Shown here: positions 63,703 through 64,000 of the stretch, piece after piece
Position numbering within the stretch: position 1 is the stretch's first letter
How the letters are laid out: each line of letters begins with the position of its first letter
DNA from: DATJGR01 sp963787045
Lineage (GTDB): Bacteria > Pseudomonadota > Gammaproteobacteria > Pseudomonadales > Azotimanducaceae
DNA length: 64,000 nucleotides
Assembly: GCA_963787045.1 (NCBI GenBank)
Contig: CAWBBR010000023.1
Span: 124,001-188,000, forward strand
Direction of reading: 5' to 3'
Translations under genes and position numbers: made by a program
Notes under the pieces: generated by a model
Databases searched by the model: none
Told to the model about the DNA's origin: nothing
The model's input: the letters and a program-made list of their open reading frames with translations, nothing else

Positions 63703-64000
63703 ATGAGGATCGCACCGTCGGTGCTTGGCGTGTTGTTGTTTGCCGCAGTTGCGAGGCGCGATGGGCGCGACTGGAGCGAAGCCGTCGAAGCATGCGGCAC
63801 CTGCCAAAAGCACAGCGCCTGCAGCGGCCACGGATCAGCCGACCGATGCCGGTGCGAAGGAACCGCCGCTGGTGCCGCTCGACGATCCGTTCATCAAGAC
63901 GTTCGAATTCGCGCCGATGGGCACCGTGTACGTCTACCTGCCGAAGAAGATCGAAGACGACACCGACATCGTCCTGTTCGCATCGGGCGACGGCGGTTGG
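63703..64000 (+). CDS. AcvB/VirJ-family periplasmic protein, N-terminal part, frameshifted
   Basis: The window ends inside this gene. From ATG 63703 a signal peptide (IAPSVLGVLLFAAVA) is read in one frame; near 63755 a +1 shift is needed to continue as SAMGATGAKPSKHAAPAKS, an alanine/proline linker, then FEFAPMGTVYVYLPKK and IVLFASGDGGW. Reading AGC for AGGC gives AAVASAMGATG, a good signal-peptidase site. The SGDGGW box is the hallmark of VirJ/AcvB alpha/beta hydrolases. The 192-base gap to mprF would hold both promoters. The gene continues beyond 64000. Confidence 0.75.
   Translation, partial: MRIAPSVLGVLLFAAVARRDGRDWSEAVEACGTCQKHSACSGHGSADRCRCEGTAAGAARRSVHQDVRIRADGHRVRLPAEEDRRRHRHRPVRIGRRRL

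Overview
This window is a housekeeping segment of a high-GC gammaproteobacterial chromosome. The gene blocks are classic for the class: lepA-lepB-DUF4845-rnc-era-recO, rpsB-tsf-pyrH-frr-uppS-cdsA-rseP-bamA-skp-lpxD-fabZ-lpxA-lpxB-rnhB-dnaE, pcm-rpoS-fdxA-mutS-recA-recX-alaS-lysC-csrA-tRNA-Ser. Proteins resemble Pseudomonas/Xanthomonas-type orthologues, but several genes normally inside these blocks are absent, so it is probably a deep-branching or uncultured lineage. The species cannot be named from this sequence. There are no transposons, CRISPR arrays or prophage genes.

Layout. 1-7597 (+): end of lepA, lepB, DUF4845, rnc, era, recO, rlmD, relA, adk, mostly overlapping by a few bases. 7775-8002 (+): a tiny lysine/alanine-rich histone H1-like gene ending at a bidirectional terminator. 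8155-11090: moeA (-) divergent from tsaB, a small unknown ORF and rsmJ (+). 11057-24155 (-): one long tightly packed run map-glnD-dapC-dapD-dapE-gspN-gspC-gspD-plsB, mixing nitrogen sensing, lysine/peptidoglycan precursor synthesis, three type II secretion genes and phospholipid synthesis. 24186-48472 (+): translation factors, envelope assembly (CDP-diacylglycerol, RseP, BamA, Skp, lipid A), RNase HII, DNA polymerase III alpha, TilS, CTP synthase, enolase, FtsB, TruD, PCMT, RpoS. 48480-51445 (-): fdxA and mutS. 51587-57863 (+): SOS-controlled recA, recX, alaS, an unusual YclM-type aspartokinase, csrA, tRNA-Ser(GCU). 57864-60155: the only accessory-looking stretch, with a broken phospholipase-D-family lipoprotein gene and a 41-residue membrane ORF, splitting tRNA-Ser(GCU) from tRNA-Arg(ACG). 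60290-64000: maiA, mprF and, divergently, the start of acvB/virJ.

The dominant oddity is quality-related. At least 19 frameshifts interrupt conserved, mostly essential genes (lepB, adk, cdsA, fabZ, lpxA, lpxB, dnaE, truD and others). Seventeen are net +1, and most can be repaired by removing one base of a short homopolymer run (CTTG for CTG, GCCG for GCG). That is the pattern of insertion-prone sequencing error, not gene decay. It also creates a false dapE-gspN fusion. I therefore annotate these as single genes spanning the shift.

Biology that survives this caveat: RelA lacks its whole zinc-finger domain in one uninterrupted frame; lysC at the canonical alaS-csrA locus is of the Bacillus YclM type; dxr, ispD, ispF, accA, kdsA, surE, nlpD and cinA are missing from their usual places; mprF is paired with acvB. 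I found no clearly new multi-gene system.
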